Counted from the stretch's first letter, positions 15,906-24,795 are shown. The stretch is DNA of 64,000 nt from UBA2227 sp036677505 (GCA_036677505.1 JAVBWK010000010.1:1-64000); one strand, 5' to 3'. The notes: generated by a model from the letters alone, not told the origin. Translations and numbers: made by a program.

Positions 15906-16751
15906 ATGACTGTGGATTTAAAACTGTTTTCTGCAAAGATTCGACTTGAAACTTGCAAAATGATTTTACACCGAGGATTCGGACATTTAGGTGGAGCTTT
16001 GTCCATCATTGAAACCTTATCAACGCTGTATGGAAGTGTGATGGATATCCGTCCTGAAGATCCTCAATGGAAAGACAGAGATTATTTCGTTTTATCAAAA
16101 GGACATGCTGCCCCATCGTATTACTGTGCCTTAGCATTGAAGGGGTACTTCCCTTTGGAAATGTTAAAGACCCTTAATGAGGATGGAACGAATCTTCCAT
16201 CACATCCGGATCGATTGAAAGTTCCCGGTGTAGATGTGACTACCGGTTCTTTAGGACAGGGCATATCCTTGGCTGTCGGGATTGCCACATCACTTAAAAT
16301 CAGTAACAGAAGCAACCGAGTTTTTTGCATCGTCGGTGATGGTGAGTGCAATGAAGGACAAGTTTGGGAAGCATTCCAGTTCGCTGCCCATAAAAAACTC
16401 GATAATCTGATTATTTTTATTGATGAAAACCGCAAGCAGCTTGATGGTTTTACAACGGACATCCTTCATCCTTTTGATCTGATGGACAAGGCAAGAGCTT
16501 TCGGACTATATGCTTTACGCGTCGACGGAACCGATGAACAAGCGATTTTAGATGCAATCAATGAGTGCAAAACATCCGGCATAACAGGCTGTATCGTCTT
16601 AAATACAGTTAAAGGTCAAGGAGTAAAATATTTTGAGGAAATGATGAGCAATCACCACATAAAGCTCAATGAAGAGAGCACGGACATGATGAATCGGGCA
16701 ATCGCAGATCTAGAGTCAAAAATCGAACAGATGGAAAGGAGAGCGCAATGA
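15906..16751 (+). CDS. transketolase N-terminal subunit (thiamine diphosphate domain)
   Basis: A 281-residue small transketolase subunit holding the ThDP pyrophosphate-binding domain. SKGHAAPSYY near residue 60, SHPDRLKVPGVDVTTGSLGQGIS around 98-120 and the ThDP/metal motif GDGECNEGQVWEA near 144-156 are all present. AAGGAGG directly before ATG 15906 marks the start. It ends in an ATGA overlap with the C-terminal subunit gene. Split transketolases of this size include general pentose-phosphate enzymes and specialised ones such as apulose-4-phosphate transketolase. The island context favours a specialised ketose donor, but this cannot be proven from sequence. Confidence 0.93.
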   Translation: MTVDLKLFSAKIRLETCKMILHRGFGHLGGALSIIETLSTLYGSVMDIRPEDPQWKDRDYFVLSKGHAAPSYYCALALKGYFPLEMLKTLNEDGTNLPSHPDRLKVPGVDVTTGSLGQGISLAVGIATSLKISNRSNRVFCIVGDGECNEGQVWEAFQFAAHKKLDNLIIFIDENRKQLDGFTTDILHPFDLMDKARAFGLYALRVDGTDEQAILDAINECKTSGITGCIVLNTVKGQGVKYFEEMMSNHHIKLNEESTDMMNRAIADLESKIEQMERRAQ

Positions 16752-17716
16752 TTATCAACAGAACCAAGCAGCAAAGAAACATCGAGATGAGCAAAGTATA
16801 TCAAGATACCATGCTTTCATTATTGGAAGAAAACGAGAGTGTCGTCTTATGTGATGCGGATTTGGTTGGTGCCATCGGATTAACGGGCATTTATAAAAAA
16901 CATTCTGACAGATGCCTGAATATCGGTATTTGCGAGGCAAATATGATGGGGATGGCTGCAGGGATGTCGCTGACAGGGAAGATCCCATTTATTCATTCAC
17001 TTGCGCCATTTGCTATTCGAAGACTGTTTGACCAGCTTTATTTGTCTGGCGCCTATCAAAAGGCTAATGTCAGGATTTTTGGCTCTGACCCAGGATTCTG
17101 GGCTTCATTCAATGGCGGTACACACACGACCGTTGAAGACATCGCTTTGGCTCGGGTTATACCTGAGGTTACAGTTCTGGCTCCGGCAGATGCTGTTCAA
17201 TTTCAATGGATATTGAAAGAAATTGCAAATTCATATGGAATATTTTATGTGCGTGCAGCAAGACATCGGAAACTTCTTGATCTATATGAACCGGGAAGTA
17301 CGTTTGAAATTGGCAAAGGAGTAGTACTGGAAGATGGGTCTGACATTGTGATTATTGCCATTGGCGAAATGCTGAAGGAAGCACTCGAAGCTAAAGTACT
17401 CTTGGAGCAGTATAAATTATCTGTGGCTGTTGTTGATATGTTTACGATAAAACCTCTAGACAAATCATTGATTACACAGGTAACAACAGGAAAAAAATTG
17501 GTCGTTACAGCAGAAAATCATTCAATCATCGGTGGATTGGGATCATCAGTAGCAGAGGTAATGGCTGAAAACGGAGTTTCATGTCCTTTAATCAGAATTG
17601 GAATCAGAGACCATTTCGGCGAAGTCGGTACTCCTGATTATCTTCAAAGCAAGTTTAAACTCAAAGCATCAGATATTGTCAGTGCTGTGGTTGAAAAGTT
17701 GGGAGTTACCCTATGA
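16748..17716 (+). CDS. transketolase C-terminal subunit (pyrimidine-binding domain)
   Basis: A 322-residue large subunit with the pyrimidine-binding domain (residues about 14-180; GICEANMMGMAAGMSLTG carries the catalytic Glu near residue 59) and the transketolase C-terminal domain (about 190-310; TAENHSIIGGLGSSVAEVM near 256). It forms the active site with the preceding subunit. The ATG at 16748 overlaps the upstream stop; a second ATG at codon 14 is also possible. Its stop overlaps the start of the Gfo/Idh gene (ATGA at 17713), so three consecutive genes are translationally coupled. Confidence 0.93.
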   Translation: MIINRTKQQRNIEMSKVYQDTMLSLLEENESVVLCDADLVGAIGLTGIYKKHSDRCLNIGICEANMMGMAAGMSLTGKIPFIHSLAPFAIRRLFDQLYLSGAYQKANVRIFGSDPGFWASFNGGTHTTVEDIALARVIPEVTVLAPADAVQFQWILKEIANSYGIFYVRAARHRKLLDLYEPGSTFEIGKGVVLEDGSDIVIIAIGEMLKEALEAKVLLEQYKLSVAVVDMFTIKPLDKSLITQVTTGKKLVVTAENHSIIGGLGSSVAEVMAENGVSCPLIRIGIRDHFGEVGTPDYLQSKFKLKASDIVSAVVEKLGVTL

Positions 17717-18822
17717 AACTTACATTCGGATTAGTAGGCGGTGGCGGTATATCTCATAACCATATTTATGCTGCTACCTATGATGGGATAGCTGAGTTCA
17801 CTTGCGGCTGTTTTTCAAGGAATGAAGAGAAGAACCGTGATTATGCATCACAATATAACCTTGATTCTCAACGGGTTTACAGTGACTATATGGTGATGGC
17901 AATCGAAGAGGCTAAAAGACCTGATAAAATCGATTTCGTTATTGTTTGTACACCCAATGTAAGTCACTATGAGATTTGCAAAACCTTCTTAACTCGTGGC
18001 ATTGCTGTTGTTTGTGATAAACCGCTAACGGTAACCGCAAATCAAGCGCGAGAGCTTGTTGAGTTGGCAAAAAAGAGTGATCTGCCCTGTGCCGTAACAT
18101 ACACCTTTGGTGGATTTCCGTTTATTCATTTGGCTAGGGATTTGTATCAGAGTAAGGAAATCGGAGAAGCATATTTTGTTTCGTTAAAATATTTCAGAGG
18201 TGCACGGCTGAATGAGATTTACAGAAATCAAGTCAAGACATGGCGCTTCACAAAGGAAGTAAGCGGCTTGGTTGGAGCAGTAGGTGATCTTGGTACACAT
18301 ATCGAATTTTTAGCCAGGTTTGTGATTGGAAGTGATATTGATCGAGTTCTCGCTTTACTAATCAACAAACCCGGTAAGGTTGAACTGGATACGACAGGGA
18401 CTGTTTTATATGAATATGAGAATGGACTTCATGGTACGATGACCGTTGCGCAGGCTGCTTGCGGTCATGACAATGATATAGAATTTGAAATCCTTGGTGA
18501 AAAAGGTACAATCTCTTGGTCCATGAAAAAGTATAATGAGTTGAAAGTTGATTACTTGGATGGCAGAACTGTCATCCACCGGGATCCAGGGATTAACGAA
18601 AAATCAATAAGAAAATTTGATCGCTCAAGACCGATTATTGCGAATCCGCCGGTAATGGGGTTTATAAATATTTACGCAAAATACCTGCACCGAATCATAA
18701 ATAACCCTCCAACAGAGAGTTATATTGGGTATCCGGATTTTACGGATGGATATAAAGGTGTAAAATTTATCGAAGCTTGTGCCAAAAGTCAGGAATCAGA
18801 TAACTGTTGGATCGATTTGTAA
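17713..18822 (+). CDS. Gfo/Idh/MocA family oxidoreductase
   Basis: A 369-residue NAD(P)-dependent sugar oxidoreductase. The N-terminal Rossmann fold shows GLVGGGGISHNH at residues 6-17; CDKPLTVT near 98-105 holds the catalytic lysine (CDKP in place of the more usual CEKP); the C-terminal alpha/beta domain has GDLGTHIEFLARF near 194-206 with the substrate-site histidine. Families here include inositol, glucose-fructose, 1,5-anhydrofructose and apiose dehydrogenases, so oxidation, reduction or dehydration of the pathway sugar is likely. It overlaps the transketolase subunit by 4 bases. Confidence 0.92.
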   Translation: MKLTFGLVGGGGISHNHIYAATYDGIAEFTCGCFSRNEEKNRDYASQYNLDSQRVYSDYMVMAIEEAKRPDKIDFVIVCTPNVSHYEICKTFLTRGIAVVCDKPLTVTANQARELVELAKKSDLPCAVTYTFGGFPFIHLARDLYQSKEIGEAYFVSLKYFRGARLNEIYRNQVKTWRFTKEVSGLVGAVGDLGTHIEFLARFVIGSDIDRVLALLINKPGKVELDTTGTVLYEYENGLHGTMTVAQAACGHDNDIEFEILGEKGTISWSMKKYNELKVDYLDGRTVIHRDPGINEKSIRKFDRSRPIIANPPVMGFINIYAKYLHRIINNPPTESYIGYPDFTDGYKGVKFIEACAKSQESDNCWIDL

Positions 18823-18848
18823 GCATATAATAATCAGAAGGAGAAATT

Positions 18849-19364
18849 ATGAAGTTAACTAAAAGCAAAGAAGTTATCGTTGCCGGACTTTTCGTCTGCA
18901 TTGGAATAATACTGCCGATGGTCTTTCATGTTGTAGGACCTGGTACAATATTTCTGCCTATGCATATTCCCGTTTTACTTTCTGGGTTTGTTTTGAGCCT
19001 GCCATATGCAATTTTAGTTGGACTTATAACCCCTGTTTTAAGTTCGACTCTCACTGGTATGCCACCAATATTCCCAGTATTGCCATATATGACCATAGAG
19101 TTACTGTTTTACTCGATCGGTGTTTTCTTGTTTTATCGGGTATTCAAACACAGCATATATGGGTCATTGATCTTCGCTATGATTACAGGTCGGATCGCCG
19201 CAATGTCTATAGTATGGATGTTGATTAATTTAACGATTGCGAAATTACCTGATCCATTTACATTTATTTCAGGAGCAATTATAACAGGACTGCCGGGGAT
19301 TCTGGTCCAACTATTACTGATCCCGCCAATTGTGATCATGCTAAAAAAGCGTAACCTGGTGTGA
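18849..19364 (+). CDS. ECF transporter S component
   Basis: A 171-residue membrane protein with about five or six hydrophobic segments, of the ECF-type vitamin transporter S-component family: an EVIVAGLFVCIGIILPMVFHV start, then PMHIPVLLSGFVLS near 38-51, a common S-component segment. It would bind a small vitamin-like or other substrate outside the cell and use shared EcfA/T modules not present here. AGAAGGAG lies 8 bases before its start. It is the last gene of the island operon, which suggests its substrate is linked to the pathway, for instance a cofactor precursor. The specific ligand is not evident. Confidence 0.8.
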   Translation: MKLTKSKEVIVAGLFVCIGIILPMVFHVVGPGTIFLPMHIPVLLSGFVLSLPYAILVGLITPVLSSTLTGMPPIFPVLPYMTIELLFYSIGVFLFYRVFKHSIYGSLIFAMITGRIAAMSIVWMLINLTIAKLPDPFTFISGAIITGLPGILVQLLLIPPIVIMLKKRNLV

Positions 19365-19420
19365 TCTCTCATCAGATTTTTTTAAACTTGACACAGTCAA
19401 TGCATTTAGTGTTAAATTTT

Positions 19421-19984
19421 TCAAATCAGCGAAACAATGATCCCCAAAACTGCTCCAGAAGCTATCACATAAATCGTATCCATTTTATATTTGAGCAACA
19501 AAAACAATGAAACCGCTGCAGTGATCAACGACGGAAGATTGATATTACCCAAATCAGCTAAACTTACAGAAGATGAAATCCACAGTGAATTCAATGTCAA
19601 TTGGATTGCGGCTAAGGCAATCAAAGATACGATCGCCGGACGTAATCCCTTGAGGATATTTTGAATGAAGTAAAGATTGCTGTGTCTGAAAAAGTAAAAA
19701 GCCAGTATGATCAAAAGTATAAAAGAAGGAAGTACACAACCGATGGTAGCGATAACTCCCCCAGCTACCCCGGCTACTTTTACGCCGACAAAAGTGGCTG
19801 CATTGATGGCTATAGGACCGGGAGTCATTTGGGAAATCGAAGTAATATCAGTTAACTCACTCAAAGTGATCCACTGATGCTGCTCAACGATATATTTCTG
19901 AATCATGGGAAGAACTGCATAACCGCCACCGAAACTAAATGCGCCAATCTGAATGAATGTCCAAAATAGTTCTAAGTATATCAT
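19421..19984 (-). CDS. CHR-family (chromate transporter-like) half protein, second gene
   Basis: A 187-residue short CHR-domain membrane protein. The N-terminal signature FGGGYAVLPMIQKYIV (about 19-34) and the SQMTPGPIAINAATFVG segment (about 51-67) are hallmarks. About five hydrophobic segments follow. Short CHR proteins work as pairs encoded together; this one begins 2 bases after the stop of its partner. The family is named for chromate efflux, but in anaerobes the physiological anion is often unknown. It ends convergently with the ECF S-component gene across a 56-base gap. Confidence 0.9.
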   Translation of the reverse strand: MIYLELFWTFIQIGAFSFGGGYAVLPMIQKYIVEQHQWITLSELTDITSISQMTPGPIAINAATFVGVKVAGVAGGVIATIGCVLPSFILLIILAFYFFRHSNLYFIQNILKGLRPAIVSLIALAAIQLTLNSLWISSSVSLADLGNINLPSLITAAVSLFLLLKYKMDTIYVIASGAVLGIIVSLI

Positions 19985-19986
19985 AA

Positions 19987-20532
19987 TTAAGATGCCTTCC
20001 TTCTTGAGAAAAACAGAAATCCTGTCAGACCGGAAAGCACGATTAAACTTATGGTTGGCAAAGAAGTAAAATAACCGGCCAGAAACACCATAAGCATCAA
20101 GAATCCGGAAAAAATCTTATGAGTTCGCAATACATTTCTCCCCATAGAAAAAACAGCGACAGCCATAATAGCACTTATTGAACCGCGCATTCCCATCAAA
20201 GCAGACTGAATGATCGAATTGCTTTGAAACCGGACATAAACAAACGATATAAGTGAAATGATGATCAGCGGCGGTAAGACAGTTGCAATAGCTGACGTGG
20301 TTGCTCCTCGTATACCCTTTAGTTTATATCCGATTAAGATTGCGGTATTGACCGCAATCGGACCCGGAGCAGACTGAGCAATTGCAATTAAGTTCAGCAT
20401 TTCTTCGTCTTGAATAATTCTGTCTTTATTGACAAAAGCATCCCTCATCACCGGAACTATGGTGTAACCACCGCCAAAGGTCACCGCACTGATTTTGAGT
20501 GTTTTTAAAAAAAGCTGTTTGTATGTAAGCAT
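19987..20532 (-). CDS. CHR-family (chromate transporter-like) half protein, first gene
   Basis: A 181-residue short CHR-domain protein and partner of the following gene. The signature FGGGYTIVPVMRDAFV (about 18-33) and AQSAPGPIAVNTAILIG (about 52-68) match those of its partner, showing an ancient duplication. Four to five hydrophobic segments are visible. GGTGAT serves as ribosome site. It is transcribed divergently from a LysR regulator across a 92-base gap, the usual arrangement for a regulator of its neighbour. Confidence 0.9.
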   Translation of the reverse strand: MLTYKQLFLKTLKISAVTFGGGYTIVPVMRDAFVNKDRIIQDEEMLNLIAIAQSAPGPIAVNTAILIGYKLKGIRGATTSAIATVLPPLIIISLISFVYVRFQSNSIIQSALMGMRGSISAIMAVAVFSMGRNVLRTHKIFSGFLMLMVFLAGYFTSLPTISLIVLSGLTGFLFFSRRKAS

Positions 20533-20563
20533 TTTATCACCGCTTCTATATTACATCATTCCA

Positions 20564-20593
20564 TTGATATTCAATATAATATTTAAGTATAAT
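20564..20593 (+). promoter_or_regulatory. promoter of the LysR regulator gene
   Basis: TTGATA (20564-20569) and TATAAT (20588-20593) are 18 bp apart, about 31 bases before the LysR start. A second TATAAT at 20575 may belong to another start. The surrounding 20555-20605 is almost pure A/T and rich in short inverted repeats, as expected for a LysR binding zone controlling the divergent CHR genes. Confidence 0.55.
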
Positions 20594-20624
20594 ATATATA
20601 TAAAATAAGTTATATGGAGGGTGT

Positions 20625-21497
20625 ATGATACGGTTATTTGAAATTTTCCAAGCCGTTGTCTCTTTTGGGAGTATTTCAGCAGCATCAAAAGCATTGCACA
20701 TTTCCCAACCGGCAGTAAGTGTAGCGATCAAAGATTTAGAGAACCATTATCAATGTCAGCTGTTTAACCGCGTAGGGAAACGCCTGATGATCAACGAGCA
20801 AGGAATATGGCTATACAGCCAAATAAATGAACTTATGAAGCAGCTCTCAACCATGGAAGAACATTTGAGAAATCACAAGGCCTTTCAACGCATACGAATA
20901 GCTGCTTCACTTTCCGTCGGATCAACTGTATTAGCAAAATATGTCAGAGCATATCAAAATCAATACCCGGCTCAGGATATCCGTGTATCCGTCGAGCACA
21001 ATCAGTCAGTTGAACAAAAGCTGATCAGAAACGAATGTGATCTGGCACTGATTGAAGGCGTCTGTAATGACGAGCGAATCATAAGTATCCCGTTTTTTAA
21101 TGAATCCATGATCTGTATTGCTCCAATCGATTTCTCTCACAATATCATTTCGATGGAAAAATGTTCTGAAACAGCTTTTTTAGCAAGAGAACCTGGCAGT
21201 GCAACACGATTTTATGTCGATTCAATCATGAGTGCTAATGGAATAAGACTGAATATCAAATGGCAAAGCCATAGTATCGAAGCTATTTTGTTAGGCGTCG
21301 AATCAGGTCTGGGAATTTCAATTCTGCCTGAAAGCACGGTCGCAACCGCAATTGAAACAAAAAAATGTAAGAAGATCGAAATTGCAGGCATTTCTTTTAA
21401 ACGAGTAGTCAGTATTGCTTTTCGAAAAGAAAAGGCAGAGGATGATGCAATTTTGGCTTGGTGCGAGCTGATAAATAAAACAAACACATCGAATTGA
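20625..21497 (+). CDS. LysR-family transcriptional regulator
   Basis: A 290-residue LysR protein. The N-terminal helix-turn-helix covers residues 1-60 with the recognition helix SKALHISQPAVSVAIKDLE (about 21-39). The C-terminal effector-binding domain (about 85-290) has the two-lobed fold with GVESGLGISILPE near 225. TGGAGGG precedes the start. Its divergent placement from the CHR pair suggests it regulates them and itself. Effector unknown. Confidence 0.93.
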   Translation: MIRLFEIFQAVVSFGSISAASKALHISQPAVSVAIKDLENHYQCQLFNRVGKRLMINEQGIWLYSQINELMKQLSTMEEHLRNHKAFQRIRIAASLSVGSTVLAKYVRAYQNQYPAQDIRVSVEHNQSVEQKLIRNECDLALIEGVCNDERIISIPFFNESMICIAPIDFSHNIISMEKCSETAFLAREPGSATRFYVDSIMSANGIRLNIKWQSHSIEAILLGVESGLGISILPESTVATAIETKKCKKIEIAGISFKRVVSIAFRKEKAEDDAILAWCELINKTNTSN

Positions 21498-21505
21498 TGT
21501 GTTTG
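21481..21505 (-). terminator. hairpin between convergent LysR and zinc-ribbon genes
   Basis: A perfect 10-bp stem (21481-21490 with 21496-21505) with a 5-base loop overlaps the LysR stop codon. Read on the minus strand it is followed by a T-rich run, so it serves best as terminator of the zinc-ribbon gene; on the plus strand no T run follows. Confidence 0.55.
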
Positions 21506-21518
21506 TAAGTTCAGTGTG

Positions 21519-21971
21519 TTACATTCTTTCTCCGCACTTCTTACAGTACGTTGCATCCTCATCATTCAGTTCTCCACAGCCGCGACACCGCACTTTGATG
21601 ACTTCCTTGGTGCCAGGCAGATGCTCCTTCAAATCCGCCGCTTCAAGAGCATCATTCAGCATACCGCCAGCCTGATGTGAGAAAGGACGCAAATCCTCAC
21701 GGGCCTGCTCGGGATCCAGCACCATCCCGGATCCGGCTTTGCCACGGGCACCGACATTTGAGATCAGTGTGCCCACAAAAATCAGGATGAAACCGATAAT
21801 GGCCGGAGCTATCGGATTGCCGTCATGCAAACTCCAAGGATCCGCAAATGCTAAGGTCACAAACACGGAGAAGAATAAGACCAAGCCGATGCCAATCAAA
21901 GCTCTGCCGACATAAAAAAGCGTTTTGCGCTCGCTGGAAATCTGATTTTTTGATGATTGTTTTTTGTTCAT
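21519..21971 (-). CDS. membrane protein with C-terminal zinc ribbon
   Basis: A 150-residue protein with two hydrophobic segments (about 18-40 and 50-75) and a C-terminal zinc ribbon CRGCGELNDEDATYCKKCGERM (two C-x2-C knuckles, residues about 129-149). The ATG at 21971 is chosen over an upstream TTG because GGGGGT stands 6 to 10 bases before it. Such proteins are common and uncharacterised in Firmicutes. The zinc ribbon would face the cytoplasm. Confidence 0.8.
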   Translation of the reverse strand: MNKKQSSKNQISSERKTLFYVGRALIGIGLVLFFSVFVTLAFADPWSLHDGNPIAPAIIGFILIFVGTLISNVGARGKAGSGMVLDPEQAREDLRPFSHQAGGMLNDALEAADLKEHLPGTKEVIKVRCRGCGELNDEDATYCKKCGERM

Positions 21972-22151
21972 TGTATTAACCCCCAATGGTCAGATATATT
22001 TTAGCACGAAATCTGACATTGTAAATGTGAATAGGTCCAAAAGCGGGAAAAACAACCTTAAGACTGTAAATATCTGTCATTTCACATAACCGTCACGCAA
22101 TTTTATAAAACCGTGGTATACTGAAATCAGCCGGAACCATGGAGGAAAGCG

Positions 22152-22379
22152 ATGAAAAGGAAGAATCTGATGGGTATCGTCGGTGCCGTCTTGGGGGCTT
22201 TGGTAGGTTTTTTTATTGGAGGAATGTTAGGGATTTTCATTGGCGGTAATTTCTTGAGCAATGTGACCATGTTTGGAAGTACCGGATATGAACTCGGCGC
22301 AAACTTTGGAATTATCATCGGACTGATCGTATTTGTGCCCATAGGCATCATTTTAGGAAAAAAATCAGTACATGAGTAA
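22152..22379 (+). CDS. small glycine-rich two-segment membrane protein
   Basis: A 75-residue hydrophobic protein with two membrane segments (about 8-32 and 48-68) rich in Gly-x3-Gly packing motifs. GGAGG at the proper distance before the ATG supports translation, and a clean terminator hairpin follows the stop. It stands alone between divergent neighbours. Function unknown. Confidence 0.7.
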   Translation: MKRKNLMGIVGAVLGALVGFFIGGMLGIFIGGNFLSNVTMFGSTGYELGANFGIIIGLIVFVPIGIILGKKSVHE

Positions 22380-22380
22380 A

Positions 22381-22402
22381 AAACCTGCGCAAGCAGGTTT
22401 TG
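22381..22402 (+). terminator. intrinsic terminator of the small membrane protein gene
   Basis: An 8-bp stem (22381-22388 with 22393-22400) with loop GCAA and a short T run follows the stop immediately. Confidence 0.75.
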
Positions 22403-22424
22403 ACTTTATGCACAACAAATCAAA

Positions 22425-22447
22425 AGAAAACTGCCGTAAGGCAGTTT
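22425..22447 (-). terminator. intrinsic terminator of the pyrophosphatase gene
   Basis: An 8-bp stem (22428-22435 with 22440-22447) with a tetraloop; on the minus strand it is followed by a T-rich run. Almost the same hairpin occurs at 63505-63524. Confidence 0.75.
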
Positions 22448-22450
22448 GAT

Positions 22451-24475
22451 CTATTCTATACCCAACAATTTAAACACGATCGATCCATACTGCAGGATCA
22501 ACGGCGCAAATACCAGGGCAACGATCGACAATAGCTTGATGAGGATGTTCATCGCCGGACCGGCCGTATCCTTAAACGGATCGCCTACCGTATCCCCGAC
22601 GATACCGGCATTATGAGCAAAACTGCCCTTACCGCCATGAACGCCCGATTCAATATATTTCTTCGCATTATCCCAGGCACCGCCGGCATTGGACATCATG
22701 ATCGCCAACAGAACCCCGGAAATGATCGTTCCGGCAATCAGACCGCCAAGGGTTTCTACCCCAAATAGCATACCGACCGAAATTGGAACGATGATTGCCA
22801 AGACACCCGGAAGAACCATTTCCTTCAGAGCGGCTTTGGTCGAAATCTGAACGCAACGCTCATACTCCGGCAAGGTAGTTCCTTCCATGATTCCCGGAAT
22901 CTCTTTAAACTGACGGCGGACCTCAATAACCATTTCATTGGCTGCTTTGGACACGGATTTCAATGTTAAAGCGCTGAACATAAAGGGCAACATACCGCCG
23001 ATCATCAGACCGATCAGACTGAGCGGGTTGAGAAGGTTGATGCTGGTCATCTTGACTGCTTCGGCATACGAAGCAAACAAGGCGAGTGAAGTAAGTGCTG
23101 CCGAACCGATCGCAAATCCCTTACCGATGGCCGCCGTCGTATTACCGACCGCATCCAGCTTATCGGTAATCTCTCTGACTTCGTGAGGTAAATCTGCCAT
23201 CTGAGCGATACCGCCGGCATTATCCGCAATCGGACCATACGCATCGACCGCAACCGTGATCCCCGTCGTCGACAACATGCCCACAGCAGCTAAAGCAATA
23301 CCATATAAGCCCATGGTCGGATTCTGTGCGCCGCCCATGACATAATAAGAAACGATGATGCCAATGACAATAAAGATAGTCGGGGGCATCGTTGAGAACA
23401 TACCTTCACCCAGACCGGCGATGATATTGGTCGCTGAACCTGACATCGATTCATAAGCGATCCGTTGCACCCGGCCAAAATCTGCCGAAGTAAACAATTC
23501 CGTAGTTACACCGATCAGCACACCGACCAGCAATCCGGCAGCGACCGGATAGAAAGCCAGGGAATTACCAAAGACGATATCACTCAATATCCACGTAGCG
23601 ATCAAAACAAAGATACCGGCCGAATAGGTTCCGATATTCAATACGCGTTGAGCGTTGGGATGATGAGATATACGAACGATTAAAATACCTAATATAGAAG
23701 AAACGATTCCGATTGCTGCCAGCACCAACGGAAACAAAGCTCCGTTACGACCGAATACGATCGATCCAAGAGTAATGGCAGAAATGATCGAACCGACATA
23801 AGATTCAAATAAGTCCGCACCCATCCCGGCTACATCACCGACATTGTCACCGACATTATCCGCTATAACTGCCGGATTACGCGGATCATCCTCCGGAATT
23901 CCTGCTTCCATTTTACCGACCAAATCCGCTCCGACATCGGCTGCCTTAGTATAAATACCGCCGCCGACCCGGGCAAATAAAGCGATTGAAGAAGCTCCCA
24001 AACCAAACCCAGTCATATTGAGAACATCCCCGCTAAATAACATCAGTAAAACACCTAAACCAACGATCCCAAGACCGACCACCGACATTCCCATGACAGC
24101 ACCGCCGGAAAAAGCAATCGTCAAAGCTTTCTTCTGACTTGTACGGGCAGCCTGAGCCGTCTTGACATTGGCCTGCGTCGCAATCTTCATTCCGAAAAAA
24201 CCGGCCAGCATCGACAGCATTGCGCCTAAAACAAAAGCCATCGCAGTTTCAATGCTGATAGCAAAAGCCAGAGTAACTGTAACCAAAGCCGCAAAAATGC
24301 TCAGGTACTTGTACTCACTTTCGAGAAACGCCATGGCTCCATTATGAATGAATCCTGCAATCTCCTGCATCCGTGCGTTTCCTTTTTCAGCCAAAGAAAT
24401 CACATAGCTGAGATAAACCGCAAAGAGCAATGCAACCACTCCTACAACAATAACACCTACAAATAGTAAATCCAT
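22451..24475 (-). CDS. hppA: membrane-bound K+-dependent ion-pumping pyrophosphatase
   Basis: A 674-residue integral membrane pyrophosphatase that couples PPi hydrolysis to H+ or Na+ export. About 15-16 membrane segments are visible. The catalytic loop has DVGADLVGKMEAGIPEDD and DNVGDNVGDVAGMGADL near residues 180-225, and a second acidic motif GDTVGDPFKDTAGPA lies near 620-635. GNTTAAIGKG near 460 has Ala at the position that is Lys in K+-independent enzymes, placing it in the K+-dependent group. AAGGAGG just before ATG 24475 fixes the start; a longer frame to 24508 is not needed. H+ versus Na+ specificity is not assigned. Confidence 0.95.
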   Translation of the reverse strand: MDLLFVGVIVVGVVALLFAVYLSYVISLAEKGNARMQEIAGFIHNGAMAFLESEYKYLSIFAALVTVTLAFAISIETAMAFVLGAMLSMLAGFFGMKIATQANVKTAQAARTSQKKALTIAFSGGAVMGMSVVGLGIVGLGVLLMLFSGDVLNMTGFGLGASSIALFARVGGGIYTKAADVGADLVGKMEAGIPEDDPRNPAVIADNVGDNVGDVAGMGADLFESYVGSIISAITLGSIVFGRNGALFPLVLAAIGIVSSILGILIVRISHHPNAQRVLNIGTYSAGIFVLIATWILSDIVFGNSLAFYPVAAGLLVGVLIGVTTELFTSADFGRVQRIAYESMSGSATNIIAGLGEGMFSTMPPTIFIVIGIIVSYYVMGGAQNPTMGLYGIALAAVGMLSTTGITVAVDAYGPIADNAGGIAQMADLPHEVREITDKLDAVGNTTAAIGKGFAIGSAALTSLALFASYAEAVKMTSINLLNPLSLIGLMIGGMLPFMFSALTLKSVSKAANEMVIEVRRQFKEIPGIMEGTTLPEYERCVQISTKAALKEMVLPGVLAIIVPISVGMLFGVETLGGLIAGTIISGVLLAIMMSNAGGAWDNAKKYIESGVHGGKGSFAHNAGIVGDTVGDPFKDTAGPAMNILIKLLSIVALVFAPLILQYGSIVFKLLGIE

Positions 24476-24795
24476 TTTTCCTCCTTGACAACAATGGCCA
24501 TTGTACATACAAATAAGTCATCCGATTCACGGAAATCTATGTCAATGAGATACTCTCCGACCTCTATTTTATCAGAAGTATACGTACTGTTCTATATAAA
24601 AAAGGTGAAAAACCGCAAGTTTGTGAAACATCGTTCATCTTTACAACTTTCACATTACATTTATAGACACCAACTTGTATTTTTGTTACAATGTGGCAGA
24701 TGAATATTTTAGTGGTATTTGTCAAAAAACAGAATATAAATGACATAAAATATGCTAAAATTAGGTATAAGCATGTGTCTGATCAAGGAGCACCG
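24476..24795. other. 320-bp divergent intergenic region
   Basis: This gap separates the divergent hppA and M23 peptidase genes and should carry both promoters. It is AT-rich. TTGACA on the minus strand near 24530-24535 and several TATAAA/TAAAAT-like boxes near 24735-24770 are present, but no pair with good spacing stands out, so no promoter is called. No RNA gene or reading frame with a ribosome site is seen. Confidence 0.4.
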
